64,000 nt of DNA. Source: Rubrivirga sp. SAORIC476 (GTDB taxonomy: Bacteria; Bacteroidota; Rhodothermia; Rhodothermales; Rubricoccaceae). The notes beneath the pieces are model-generated. The model saw nothing but the letters and a program-made list of their open reading frames with translations. It had not been told where the DNA came from and did no database searches. Shown in pieces: positions 17,456-26,436 of the stretch. Both the position numbers and the translations under genes were made by a program. Location: the NCBI RefSeq assembly GCF_002283555.1, contig NZ_MVOI01000003.1:208536-272535 (forward strand), read 5' to 3'. Numbering within the stretch: position 1 is the first letter of the stretch; each line of letters begins with the position of its first letter.

Positions 17456-18229
17456 ATGACCTCTTCGCTCCAGACTGCCGTCGAACGCTACGCCGCCGAG
17501 CGCGACGCCGAAGGCCCCCGAATGGACATGTACGCCCGCGCCGTGGCCGTGGCCGCGCTGCCGCTCGTCCGCTCTCTGTCCCGCCGCGTGGCGCTCCCGG
17601 ACCACCCGCTGGCGTCCTACGCCGACCTCGAGAACGCGGGCATGCTGGGCATGCTGCAGGCCCTCGGCAGCTACGACCCGTCCCGCGGCACGCCGTTCGC
17701 GTCGTTCGCCTACGGCCGCATCCGTGGGTCCCTGGTCGACTTCCTCCGCACCATCGACTGCCTGAGCCGCGACCGCCGTCGCCGCGTCGCGGAGGCCTCG
17801 CGAGCCGCGCAGACGCTCCAGCAGGAACTCGGCGACGAGCCCCGCGCCGCGCAGGTCGCCGACCGCCTCGGCGTCTCCGTCCGCGCCTACCACCGCCTCC
17901 TCGGCGATGCCCAGCAGCGCTTCGCGCTGTCGCTCTTCGACGGCCAGGGCACCGACCGCCCCTCCCCCATCGACACGCTTCCCGCGCCGGACGTGGAGGC
18001 CGCCGACGCCAGCGCCGAGCGCCGCTCGCTGTACGGCTTCGTGGAGGCGCTCGTCGAGACGCTCCCCGAGCGCGAGCAGCGGATCGTCCACCTGTACTTC
18101 TTCGAGGGCCTCACGCTCCGCGAGATCGCGGGCGAGTTCCACCTCACCGAGGCACGCATCTCGCAGATCCTCTCCAAGACGCTCCGCACGCTGCGCGGGC
18201 ACATGGACCATCACGCGGTGGCTGCCTAG
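17456..18229 (+). CDS. sigma-70 family factor, FliA/WhiG group
   Basis: A 257-residue group 3 sigma factor. Region 2 runs through YADLENAGMLGMLQALGSYD and FASFAYGRIRGSLVDFLR, with the FliA-type RIRG signature. Region 3 (LSRDRRRRVAEASRAAQTLQ to ADRLGVSVRAYHRLL) is present, distinguishing it from ECF factors. Region 4 is LPEREQRIVHLYFFEGLTLR with EIAGEFHLTEARISQILSK as the DNA-binding helix-turn-helix. Relatives direct flagellar or developmental genes, but no flagellar gene is in this window, so its target set is open. A terminator with a T tract follows the gene. Confidence 0.88.
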   Translation: MTSSLQTAVERYAAERDAEGPRMDMYARAVAVAALPLVRSLSRRVALPDHPLASYADLENAGMLGMLQALGSYDPSRGTPFASFAYGRIRGSLVDFLRTIDCLSRDRRRRVAEASRAAQTLQQELGDEPRAAQVADRLGVSVRAYHRLLGDAQQRFALSLFDGQGTDRPSPIDTLPAPDVEAADASAERRSLYGFVEALVETLPEREQRIVHLYFFEGLTLREIAGEFHLTEARISQILSKTLRTLRGHMDHHAVAA

Positions 18230-18265
18230 CCACGCACCGACCTCCCGAGAGGGAGAGAGAGAGCG

Positions 18266-18308
18266 GCGAGCCGAGACCGGGGAGACCTGGCCTCGGCTCG
18301 CTGTTTTT
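18266..18308 (+). terminator. intrinsic terminator after FliA-type sigma gene
   Basis: A perfect 10-bp inverted repeat (GCGAGCCGAG / CTCGGCTCGC, arms 18266-18275 and 18292-18301) is followed directly by TGTTTTT. It lies 36 bases after the sigma stop. Confidence 0.85.
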
Positions 18309-18322
18309 GGCACCCCGGGAAG

Positions 18323-18344
18323 CCCGCCTCGGCGCCGAGGCGGG
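18323..18344. terminator. perfect 22-bp palindrome between convergent genes
   Basis: Two 10-base arms, CCCGCCTCGG and CCGAGGCGGG, separated by CG. It lies between the sigma terminator and the convergent acyltransferase gene, and no T tract follows on either strand. The same two arms form the hairpin at 35911-35946. Confidence 0.4.
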
Positions 18345-18368
18345 AGGAGGCCGCCTCAATGAGCCCAG

Positions 18369-19028
18369 TTAGGCTGGCAGCGTCGCCCGGTCGGGGTGGC
18401 GGCCCTGGACGCCGTCGAGGAGATGACCGATGGCCGCCAGATCGGCGTCGAGGTCACCGGTCGGGACGAGCGTGCCGGTGACACCGATCTCCTTGCGCCC
18501 CCAGTCGATGGCGACGATCGCGATCGGCACGTCGGCCGCGAGCGCGATCCGGTGGAAGCCCGTCTTCCAGCGCGGCACGGCGCTCCGCGTGCCCTCCGGG
18601 GTGATCGCGACGATGCCCGCCCGCCCCGGTCGCAGCGCGGCCGCGGCGTGCTCGACCAGGCCGACCGGCGCGTCCCGGTCCACGGGCACGCCACCGAATG
18701 CACGCAGCGTCACCCCGAGGGGTCCCCAAAACAACTGGCGCTTGGCGAACACCTGCACGCCGATGTCGCATGCCGCAGCGGCGGCCAGCCCCACGAGCCC
18801 GTCGAGGTTGGACGTGTGGGGGGCGCCGATGATCACCTGCCGGGGCACGTCCGCGAAGCCGCCGACGAAGCGCCAGCCGAGCACGCGCATCACGCCGCGG
18901 CCTAGCGCCCGCAGCCAGGCGGGGTGGCCCTGCCGGGGCACGGACGGCGGGAGCGCAGGCAGCAGGACATCGACAGGGAGCACGCGGACCGCGTCCGCCG
19001 ATGCACCAGGGGATGGAGACACGGACAT
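18369..19028 (-). CDS. PlsC-like 1-acyl-glycerol-3-phosphate acyltransferase
   Basis: A 219-residue acyltransferase of the PlsC/LPLAT superfamily, acting on lysophospholipid or a similar acceptor at the inner face of the membrane. The catalytic H-x4-D motif is His71-TSNL-Asp76. The substrate-binding EGTR motif is at 145-148 (TPEGTRS). [10 protein letters not shown] is the third conserved block. One amphipathic or membrane segment precedes the motif. It is a short form: there is no extra TM region, resembling the family sometimes called 1-acyl-sn-glycerol-3-phosphate acyltransferase-like. It is divergent from ribH. Confidence 0.85.
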   Translation of the reverse strand: MSVSPSPGASADAVRVLPVDVLLPALPPSVPRQGHPAWLRALGRGVMRVLGWRFVGGFADVPRQVIIGAPHTSNLDGLVGLAAAAACDIGVQVFAKRQLFWGPLGVTLRAFGGVPVDRDAPVGLVEHAAAALRPGRAGIVAITPEGTRSAVPRWKTGFHRIALAADVPIAIVAIDWGRKEIGVTGTLVPTGDLDADLAAIGHLLDGVQGRHPDRATLPA

Positions 19029-19111
19029 GGTGCGAAAGCTACTTCGGGCCCTCGGGCGTGACTCGGCCTGCGCCCCGAGGGGCGTTACCTTCCGGTCGCC
19101 CCCCCAGACGC

Positions 19112-19585
19112 ATGTCCACGACCTTCCAAGGATCCCTCGTCTCGCCCAGCGGCGCGCGCTACGCGATCGTCGCGAGCCGGTTCAACGAGGCCATCACCCG
19201 CCGCCTCCTGGACGGCGCCACCGAGGCGCTCGTCCGTCACGGCGCCGACGCTGACGCGATCGACGTGGCGTGGTGCCCCGGCGCCTTCGAGATCCCGCTC
19301 GTCGCCCAGCAGCTGGCGCAGACCGGCACCTACGACGCGGTGCTGTGTCTCGGCGCCGTCATCCGCGGCGCGACGGCGCACTTCGACTACGTCGCCTCGG
19401 GCGTCGCGAGCGGCTGCCAGCAGGTCGCGCTCGCGACCGGCGTGCCGGTGATGTTCGGCGTGCTCACCGTCGACACGCTCGACCAGGCGTGGGAACGGGC
19501 CGGGACGAAGGCGGGCAACAAGGGCGCCGAGGCGGCCGCGGCGGCCGTCGAGATGGTGAACCTCGCCGGCCACATCGGCCGCTAG
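19112..19585 (+). CDS. ribH: 6,7-dimethyl-8-ribityllumazine synthase
   Basis: A 157-residue enzyme that condenses 5-amino-6-ribitylamino-uracil with 3,4-dihydroxy-2-butanone 4-phosphate, the penultimate step of riboflavin synthesis. Signature segments are [18 protein letters not shown], the strictly conserved [30 protein letters not shown] and [19 protein letters not shown]. The ATG at 19112 gives the normal length. TACCTTCC at 19086-19093 may be its -7 element. No other rib gene is adjacent. Confidence 0.96.
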   Translation: MSTTFQGSLVSPSGARYAIVASRFNEAITRRLLDGATEALVRHGADADAIDVAWCPGAFEIPLVAQQLAQTGTYDAVLCLGAVIRGATAHFDYVASGVASGCQQVALATGVPVMFGVLTVDTLDQAWERAGTKAGNKGAEAAAAAVEMVNLAGHIGR

Positions 19586-19631
19586 CCCCGCACCGCTCCC
19601 GACGACGCTACGCGACCCACTCTCTCGTCCC

Positions 19632-21941
19632 ATGAGGATCTCGCTCGCGTTCGCCGTCATCTGCCTGCTCGCCGTCCCCGGCCGGGCACAGTCCGCCCTC
19701 GGCTGGGAGGCCTACCCGGCGTTCACCGAGGTGTCGGCCGTCGCGTCGGCGTCGGACGGGCTCTGGGCCGCCAGCGACGGCGGGGTCTTCTTCTACGACA
19801 CGGCCTCGGGCGAACTGCGGACCGCCACGGCGGCGACGGGGCTCCGCGGCGGTGCGGTCGGCGCCGTAGCGGTCGACGACGCGCGGGGAGCGCTCTGGAT
19901 CGGCTATCGTGACGGCGTCCTGGAGCGCCTCGACGCCGAGACGTTGGAGGCTCGGGCCTTCTTCGAGATCCGCCGCGCCGACCAGTACCCCGCACGAGGC
20001 ATCCGCCGCATCGTCGTGCGAGGCGACGTCCTGTACGTGGCGACCGACTTCGGCGTGGTGGTGTTCGACGCCGCCGGGGAACGGGTCCTGAACGCCTACG
20101 CCCGCTTCGCGGACCAGGAGGCCGGAACGCCGGTCAATGATGTGCTGGAAGCCCCCCTCTCCACGGGCGCCCCCGGGCTGTGGGTCGCCACCGACGGCGG
20201 GGTGTTCACGGCCTCCCGCGACGCCGACAACCTCCAGGCACCGGGGTCTTGGACCCGCGAGACCGGATTCGAGGGGCCTGCACTGAGCATCGCCGCGTTC
20301 GACGGGACGGTGTACGTCGGCGGGGGCATGGATGGTGCCCGCGACCTCTACCGGCGGTCCGCCTCCGGGACCTACGACCGGCAGTTGTTCATCAACAACC
20401 CCATCACGTCGCTCGCGGGCACGCCCGGTCGCCTCTTCGCATCGGCCCCCTCGTTCGTCTACGCCCTCCTCCCGCCCGGCCAGCCTTCGTCGTTCTACCG
20501 GATCGCCGGGGCGGGTGCCCTGACGGGCGTCGTAGTCGGGCCCGACGGCACCCCGTGGGCAGGCGACGGCGCGATCGGTCTGTTCAGCCTTCCAGCGGCT
20601 CCTCAACCCGGTGAGAACGTCGTCACTCCGGACCCCGTCGCGCCCCCGGGCCCCCTCTCGACCAACATCGTCGACATCGACGTGGACGACGACGGGACGC
20701 TCTGGGCGGTCACCGAGCGGCTGGAGTCGGGCGTGTTCGCCTCGGTGAACCGGTTCGAGGACGGCGCATGGACGGCATTCCGCACCGACGACCCGTCCAT
20801 CGACGTGGTCCGCGCGTCTCTGATCTCGGCCTCGGTCGGCCCCGACGGCACGTTCTACGCGGGGTCGGCAGGCGATGGCGTGAGCGTCTTCCGCGATGGC
20901 AGCCCCGCGACCTACCGTGAGTCCAACTCGTCGCTGCAATCCGCCATCGGCACCACCGACTTCGTGGTCGTCCGCGATGTGGCCGTGGACGATCAGGACG
21001 CGGCCTGGGTGCTGAACGTCTCCGCCCGCCCTCTGCACCGCTTCGATGGCGAGACGTGGCGCGGGTTCGGCTACCCCAGCGGCATCCCGTCCGGCGCGGA
21101 GGCATTCCGGATCGCCATCGACCGGTTGGGGCAGAAGTGGCTCGCGCTCGGCTCCAACGGCCTCGGCGTGTGGGACACCGGCGCCGACCCGCTCTCGGCG
21201 GCCGACGACCGCGCGACGCGCTTCGCGGGCGAGGGGAGCAACGGCGTCGGGCTGCCCAGCGCGGATGTGCGCGACGTGGTGCTCGGCGGCGACGGGCGCA
21301 TCTGGATCGGCACGGCCCGCGGTGTCGCGTCCGTCTTCCGACCTCTCGACGCCTTCTCGGCCGACCCGGGCCTCGCCGCGCCGCAGTGGCCCCTCACCGA
21401 GGACGGCACCAGCTACCTCCTCCGAGACGTGGAGGTGTACGACCTCGACGTGGACCCGGCGGGCCAGATCTGGGTCGGCACGTCCTCCGGGGCCTACCTG
21501 ATCGACGCCGAGGGGACGGGCCTCGTCCGCACCCTGACCGCTGAGACGAGCCCGCTCCCCAGCGATCCGGTGTTCGCCGTCTCCGTCGACCCGTCGTCCG
21601 GCCGGGTCTACTTCGTCACCGCGGAGGGCCTCTTCAGTGCGCCTGGCGACGCGACACGCCAGACGCCGGGCTCGGACGCGCTCGCGGCCACGCCGTCGCC
21701 GTACCGCCCGGCGATGGACGCCTCGGGCGTGGTGGTGAGCGGGCTGCCGAGCGCCGTCTCTCAGGTCCGCGTCATGACCGTCGCGGGCGACGTGGTCTAC
21801 GCGGCCGAGGTCCGGGGCGGGTCCTTCCGGTGGAACGGCCGCGACACGAGCGGCCTGCCGGTGCCGTCCGGCGTCTACCTCGTGGCAGCCTCCGGCTCCG
21901 ACGGCTCGTCGACGTTCGGGAAGGTGGCCGTCATCCGGTAG
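19632..21941 (+). CDS. PorZ-like beta-propeller protein of the type IX secretion system
   Basis: A 769-residue exported protein. The signal peptide ends near residue 20 (VPGRAQS). Repeated blades of the form vxAVAVDDARGALWIGYRDG, DGTPWAGDGAIGLF and VLGGDGRIWIGTARG identify a two-component-regulator-type beta-propeller. The C-terminal 85 residues (from TPSPYRP, through VRVMTVAGDVV, to SGVYLVAASGSDG) match the T9SS type A sorting domain. Length and layout agree with PorZ, a cell-surface component of the T9SS attachment complex. Without alignment, a generic propeller-plus-CTD protein cannot be excluded. It starts 46 bases after ribH. Confidence 0.75.
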   Translation: MRISLAFAVICLLAVPGRAQSALGWEAYPAFTEVSAVASASDGLWAASDGGVFFYDTASGELRTATAATGLRGGAVGAVAVDDARGALWIGYRDGVLERLDAETLEARAFFEIRRADQYPARGIRRIVVRGDVLYVATDFGVVVFDAAGERVLNAYARFADQEAGTPVNDVLEAPLSTGAPGLWVATDGGVFTASRDADNLQAPGSWTRETGFEGPALSIAAFDGTVYVGGGMDGARDLYRRSASGTYDRQLFINNPITSLAGTPGRLFASAPSFVYALLPPGQPSSFYRIAGAGALTGVVVGPDGTPWAGDGAIGLFSLPAAPQPGENVVTPDPVAPPGPLSTNIVDIDVDDDGTLWAVTERLESGVFASVNRFEDGAWTAFRTDDPSIDVVRASLISASVGPDGTFYAGSAGDGVSVFRDGSPATYRESNSSLQSAIGTTDFVVVRDVAVDDQDAAWVLNVSARPLHRFDGETWRGFGYPSGIPSGAEAFRIAIDRLGQKWLALGSNGLGVWDTGADPLSAADDRATRFAGEGSNGVGLPSADVRDVVLGGDGRIWIGTARGVASVFRPLDAFSADPGLAAPQWPLTEDGTSYLLRDVEVYDLDVDPAGQIWVGTSSGAYLIDAEGTGLVRTLTAETSPLPSDPVFAVSVDPSSGRVYFVTAEGLFSAPGDATRQTPGSDALAATPSPYRPAMDASGVVVSGLPSAVSQVRVMTVAGDVVYAAEVRGGSFRWNGRDTSGLPVPSGVYLVAASGSDGSSTFGKVAVIR

Positions 21942-22084
21942 GGACCGCGACTGGTGGGGAGGATCGCGACTCGGGGGTCGGGAAATCCATGACTGCGGGG
22001 TCGTTGTGTGCGATCACGGTGCGGACCGGAACGCGCCCGGAACGGCACTGGTCAAAGCGCTTCCTTTCTTCCTCCCCCCCTCCC

Positions 22085-22660
22085 ATGGATCGCACTTCCA
22101 TTCTCAACGACTACGTCACCGACATGTCGGCCGTCGAGGCCCACATCCTCGCCGCCGTCGAGCGCCAGCTGGCCTCCGACGACACGGCACGCTATCCCGA
22201 GGCGGTGTCCGCCCTCACGGATCTCCAGTCGACCCTCACGAAGCACGTCACGGCCCTCGAGGCCTACAACGAGCGGACCGACGGGGGCGGCGTCAAGGAA
22301 GCCCTCAAGGAAGCCGTCGCGGGCGCGCTCGGTGTCGCCGCGGGCTTCTACGATCAGTTGCGCCCGACCGACAAGGTCTCGCGTATGATCCGCGACGCCT
22401 ACACCGCGACCAGCCTCGCCGCGATCAGCTACCACATGCTGTACACGACGGCGCTCGCGCTCAAGGCCGACGACCTCGCCGCGCTCGCCCTCGGCAACCT
22501 GTCGGACCTCACCGATCGCATCGGCCAACTGTCGGAGACCGTCTGCACCGTCGTCGCGGCGGAGCTGACCGACGAGGACAAGACCATCGACCCGACCGCC
22601 GGCGCCGACGCGGTCCGCGCTACGCAGGCTGCCTGGGCGACCATGGAAGAGACGAGCTAG
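22085..22660 (+). CDS. hypothetical helical protein, ferritin-like pattern
   Basis: A 191-residue protein predicted to be almost entirely helical. The spacing of long amphipathic helices (SAVEAHILAAVERQLASDD, VSALTDLQSTLTKHVTALEA, AATGFYDQLRP-type segments) and scattered His/Glu residues recall DUF892/YciE-like ferritin-fold proteins, but a full metal-binding set cannot be confirmed. It has no signal peptide. A decamer AAGCGCTTCC lies 21 bases before the ATG, and the same decamer precedes the gene at 49641. It ends at a strong bidirectional terminator. Confidence 0.6.
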   Translation: MDRTSILNDYVTDMSAVEAHILAAVERQLASDDTARYPEAVSALTDLQSTLTKHVTALEAYNERTDGGGVKEALKEAVAGALGVAAGFYDQLRPTDKVSRMIRDAYTATSLAAISYHMLYTTALALKADDLAALALGNLSDLTDRIGQLSETVCTVVAAELTDEDKTIDPTAGADAVRATQAAWATMEETS

Positions 22661-22681
22661 TCGCTCTCCTCGCCAGACTGT

Positions 22682-22712
22682 ACGGGGTCGCCGCATCGTG
22701 CGGCGGCCCCGT
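22682..22712. terminator. bidirectional intrinsic terminator
   Basis: Arms ACGGGGTCGCCGC (22682-22694) and GCGGCGGCCCCGT (22700-22712) pair over 13 bases with one G-U, loop ATCGT, then TTCTGTT. It lies between the convergent genes ending at 22660 and 22724. Confidence 0.85.
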
Positions 22713-22723
22713 TTCTGTTCCGG

Positions 22724-24394
22724 TCAGTAGCGAACGCTGCGGAAGGGCATCTCCCAGCGAAGCCCCAGCGTCGCCGCCACGGAACGGTCGGCGCCCGACT
22801 CTGCATCTGTGAGAGACTGGACGAGCAACGCGCCCTCGACGACGAGGCGCGGGAGAATCTCGAACGCGCCCCCCCCCTCGACGAGCCACTTCGTCTGGCG
22901 AATGCCGTCGAACGTCGGCGCGACGTCGCTCTGGCGCTCACCGTAGGGCTCCCGCGGGTCGGCGCCCACGATCTGACCGTCCGGCGCCCGTCCCCGTCGG
23001 GTGCGGGCCGCGAGGAGGCGAGCAGTTAGCCGGGCACTCGGCCGGTAGGCGACGAACAGGGAGAGGTCGTCGGCGTTGGGACCGACGGGATGGCCCAGCA
23101 CATCGTCGTAGTGGACGTACGCGCTGAACTCGGTGCGGTGACCGTAGAGGTAGGGACGCAGGCGGGCGTACTCGCCGCGGACCTCCAGCCCCTCAAGACC
23201 GAGGTCGACCGTGTGGACGCCCCCCAGGAGCCCCCACTTGTTGGTCCATGCGTCCTCGAAGAAGCTCCGCGCGCGGAACTCGTCGAGCAGCGCCTGGCCG
23301 TAGACGCGGACCCCGTCGAGAGGACGGGCCGAGATGCCTGCACCGAGCAGCGCATTGTCTCCAGAGCCGAGTTCACTCTCGACGGACCGGTAGAAGATGA
23401 CCGGGTTGAAGTAGCCCAGTTCCAGCCCGCGCCGGTTGCCCCTCAGCGTGTCGTCGTGGTAGACGACGGTCTCGAACGCTTCCAGTTGGAGCCGGCCGAT
23501 CTCCAGCGAGGCCCGGTGGAAGGCCGCGTACCTCGACGGCAGCAACGCGTCGAGCCCCTGCCGGTCGCGGTCGGGGGTGGTGAGCCGCGCCACCATCATC
23601 GTGTAGCTGACGGGCCCGGCCTGGGCAGCGATGCGGAGGTGATCCGTCGGGGCTGCGTAGTCGGACAGGAAGAGGGTGCCGACGCCGGCGCCCCACCGGA
23701 CGCGGTCGCGTGCGAGTCGCACATCGACGAAGCGGTCCCGATAGCCGACGGCCCCTTCGGCGGCGAAGTAGTCGTAGCGGTCCCGCCCGAGCGGCTTGAC
23801 GAACCCGAGCCGCGGTGCCGTCGCCCGGGCGGAGTCCCGCGCGAAGACCGCGGGCCGCCGCTGGTTTTCCGTGGCGCGAGACTCAGCGTAGAGCCGCCCC
23901 ATGCGCCCTGCCACACGGATGCCGCGGGAGTTCTGATACACCCAGCCGGAGGGGTCCTGGACGCCATCGTCGGTTCGCCGGACCGGACCGAGCGAGGCGT
24001 CGATCACGGGCGACGCCTCGAACGCGTAGCCGTCGCCCTCGGTACGGAAGGGCGAGACCCCATCCGGGTAGAGCCCGAGCGGGAGCGCCCGCCCGGAACG
24101 CCTCGTCGGCGACCGGTACCGGGCGAGGAGGTCCCGGTCGACCCGTGACAGCGTCACCCGGCCCGCCTCGGCGGCGACGGCGAGCGAGTCGAGCCATCGG
24201 AGCGCCTCTCCTGCGGAGAGCGGGAGCGCGTCGGCCGAGGCCACCGGAATCCGTCCCGCGGTCGCCTGGCGCTGGACGAAGTCTGCGAGGGGGCTCCCGA
24301 TCTGGAGGACGCCCTCGCGCTGCGCCTCCGTCGTCGGCGACGCGAACAGGGCGAGGGCGAGAAGGGAGGCTCGGAGGGCGGTGGAACGAGTCAC
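22724..24394 (-). CDS. capsule assembly Wzi-family outer-membrane protein
   Basis: A 556-residue protein with a signal peptide (ASPTTEAQ, near residue 25) and alternating strands typical of an outer-membrane beta-barrel. The stretch GLELGYFNPVIFYRSVES followed by LGSGDNALLG resembles the conserved core of Capsule_assem_Wzi proteins, which bind exopolysaccharide at the outer surface. WGAGVGTLFLSDYA and the aromatic final strand LGLRWEMPFRSVRY suit BAM-dependent insertion. No polysaccharide genes are adjacent in this window. Confidence 0.72.
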   Translation of the reverse strand: MTRSTALRASLLALALFASPTTEAQREGVLQIGSPLADFVQRQATAGRIPVASADALPLSAGEALRWLDSLAVAAEAGRVTLSRVDRDLLARYRSPTRRSGRALPLGLYPDGVSPFRTEGDGYAFEASPVIDASLGPVRRTDDGVQDPSGWVYQNSRGIRVAGRMGRLYAESRATENQRRPAVFARDSARATAPRLGFVKPLGRDRYDYFAAEGAVGYRDRFVDVRLARDRVRWGAGVGTLFLSDYAAPTDHLRIAAQAGPVSYTMMVARLTTPDRDRQGLDALLPSRYAAFHRASLEIGRLQLEAFETVVYHDDTLRGNRRGLELGYFNPVIFYRSVESELGSGDNALLGAGISARPLDGVRVYGQALLDEFRARSFFEDAWTNKWGLLGGVHTVDLGLEGLEVRGEYARLRPYLYGHRTEFSAYVHYDDVLGHPVGPNADDLSLFVAYRPSARLTARLLAARTRRGRAPDGQIVGADPREPYGERQSDVAPTFDGIRQTKWLVEGGGAFEILPRLVVEGALLVQSLTDAESGADRSVAATLGLRWEMPFRSVRY

Positions 24395-24444
24395 GGCCCG
24401 AAGCTAACCGTCGCCCGAACCGCCCTCGGGCTCGCCGGCCCCGG

Positions 24445-25245
24445 TCAGTCGTCCGTGATGCGGAGGAAAGGATCGTCGTCAGAGAACGCGTCTTTGTCCT
24501 CGTCCTTCAACACCGCCGTGAGGATGAGGTACGGGATGATGGCGCCGCCCTGCGTAAAGATGGCAGCGATGACCCACGCGATGCGTACCACGGTGGCGTC
24601 GAGGCCGAAGTAGTTGGCCATGCCGGCCGCAACCCCGGAGATCTTCCGGTTCTTGCGGTCCTTGAGGAGCTTGGTGCGCCCAGCGCGGCGGGCGGCGGCA
24701 CGGCGCGCCTTCGCCTCGTCGAGTCCCCGCCCGGCGGCCTTTCCCGCCGTCTGGAACGCCCGCTCGGCCTGCCGGAACGCCCGCGATGCGGTCCGCCCTG
24801 CGGCATCCGTCGATGCCGTGGACGGCGCCCGCCCGACGGTCTTGGGCTGCGCGCGACGCTGCTGCTGGCGACGGCGCGCGGCACGCTTCCGGGCCTTCTT
24901 GCGCCGCCGCGCCGCCGGACTCCAGGACAAGACCCCGAAGCCGGTCAGCATGATCAGCACCGCCGCGAAGATGGGCAGCACCTGGACGAGGTTCTGCAGG
25001 ATCGGGCTGCCCAGACGCAACAGGCCCAGCAACTGGAGGCTGTACAGCGACCCGACCCCGATCAGCCCGATGCCGGAGGCCGTCTGGAGATTCCAGAATC
25101 CCGCCTCCTTCTCCTCCTCGGCCTCTTCTTCGAGCTCCTGCTCGGCCATGAACGCGACGATGTCGTCGTCGCTGATGAGGCTGAACTCATCGTCGTGAGC
25201 CTCAGTCTCGGTCGGACGGGACCTGCGACGGGAACGGGTGGACAT
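24445..25245 (-). CDS. PspC-domain membrane protein with basic linker
   Basis: A 266-residue inner-membrane protein. The order is an acidic N-terminal segment, two hydrophobic helices (about 60-115), a very basic Arg/Lys/Gln-rich stretch (about 120-150), then a helical linker. The C-terminal PspC domain is LKDRKNRKISGVAAGMANYF and YLILTAVLKDED, with one further TM. PspC proteins sense or stabilise the membrane in the phage-shock response. No pspA is nearby. ATG 25245 was preferred to the longer frame because coding signal starts there. Confidence 0.8.
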   Translation of the reverse strand: MSTRSRRRSRPTETEAHDDEFSLISDDDIVAFMAEQELEEEAEEEKEAGFWNLQTASGIGLIGVGSLYSLQLLGLLRLGSPILQNLVQVLPIFAAVLIMLTGFGVLSWSPAARRRKKARKRAARRRQQQRRAQPKTVGRAPSTASTDAAGRTASRAFRQAERAFQTAGKAAGRGLDEAKARRAAARRAGRTKLLKDRKNRKISGVAAGMANYFGLDATVVRIAWVIAAIFTQGGAIIPYLILTAVLKDEDKDAFSDDDPFLRITDD

Positions 25246-25364
25246 CGGGGGGCGGGAGGAACGGCCCAAGGTACGGAGGGCGCCCGGCGCGGTTGCGGGT
25301 CAGCTTCGCCCGGCCCGACGGCGGCCCCCTTCGAAGCCCTCCTCGTCTCGCCCAGTGGGCCTCC

Positions 25365-26402
25365 TCACGTCTCACTCCTCGGCCCGCCCGCGCCCGGCTT
25401 GCCTTCGAGATCGTTGCGGTAGAGGCGCGTCGTCGGGTAGGCGAGGTCGATGTCGTCACGAGTGGCGAAGCGGTCGAGGACAGCCTCCCAGACGTCCTGC
25501 TCGCTGCCCCGCACCCGGCGCGGCGCCACGAGGTAGCGCAGCGTCAGCTGAACCCCCTCGCCGACGACGCTCGTGTAGACCACCGGCGTCAGCTTGGAGT
25601 AGAAGATGAAGTACTCCCGTGCCGCACGCCGGAGCGTCCGCGCAGCATCCTCGGAGAGGTGCTCGGCGCACTCGTGGACGACCTCCGTCAGGATCTGCTT
25701 GGCCGCCCGCCAGTCGCTCTCGAACGACACCACGACCGCCACCTCGTGCCAGACGTACGCGAAGGTCCCCGTGTGGTTGGTCACCGAGTCCGAGAACACC
25801 CACCCGTTCGGGACGTGCACGATCCGCCCGGTCGACTGCCCCGCGCCCGTCACCGTGCCCACCTCCAGCAGCGTGAACTGGAACAGCCGCTGGTCGATCA
25901 CGTCGCCCGTGTGCTCGCGAATCGTGATCCGGTCGCCCGTCGCGTACGGGCGTCGGGAGATGATGAACATCCACCCCGCCAGATCCACCAGCGGGTCCTT
26001 GAGGGCGATCGCGATGCCCGCCGTGAGGAGACCCAGGAAGGTGCCGATCGACTGCATCTCGCCCGTCCAGATCTGGATGAGCGCGAGCACCGCGATGGCC
26101 GTTGCCGCGTAGGTGGTGCCTTTGCGCCACTGGTAGAGGCGGCGCACGTCGTCGCCGGTGCGGCGGCGCACCATCAGCAGGACGAGCTGCCGGACGCCCC
26201 ACAGGCAGAGCGCCAGCAGGAGCGTCAGGAGAAGGTCCCGCGTCAGCGCCGGTCCGATCCCGACCGCCTCGGCGAGGGCGTCCGACCACTCCTCCCCCAG
26301 GTCCGTGGGCGAGGGGACCGAGCCGCGGGCGTTCTGCTTCATCGACCGCGCCAGCGCGGCGAGCGAGTCGGAGACGGTCGAGTCGGGAGCAGATTGAGGC
26401 AT
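25365..26402 (-). CDS. small-conductance mechanosensitive channel (MscS family)
   Basis: A 345-residue channel that opens on membrane tension to release solutes. Two to three N-terminal TM helices are seen (LLLTLLLALCLWGVRQLVLL, TTYAATAIAVLALIQI). The pore helix is SIGTFLGLLTAGIAIALKDP. The beta-domain follows (GDRITIREHTGDVIDQ), with VHVPNGWVFSDSVTN as the MscS signature. The C-terminal alpha/beta vestibule is intact. It is in tandem with the VKOR-DsbA gene (34-base gap), though the two roles are unrelated. Confidence 0.9.
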   Translation of the reverse strand: MPQSAPDSTVSDSLAALARSMKQNARGSVPSPTDLGEEWSDALAEAVGIGPALTRDLLLTLLLALCLWGVRQLVLLMVRRRTGDDVRRLYQWRKGTTYAATAIAVLALIQIWTGEMQSIGTFLGLLTAGIAIALKDPLVDLAGWMFIISRRPYATGDRITIREHTGDVIDQRLFQFTLLEVGTVTGAGQSTGRIVHVPNGWVFSDSVTNHTGTFAYVWHEVAVVVSFESDWRAAKQILTEVVHECAEHLSEDAARTLRRAAREYFIFYSKLTPVVYTSVVGEGVQLTLRYLVAPRRVRGSEQDVWEAVLDRFATRDDIDLAYPTTRLYRNDLEGKPGAGGPRSET

Positions 26403-26436
26403 GGGCGGGACGAGCGGGCGGCCCGCTCGCCAGCGG

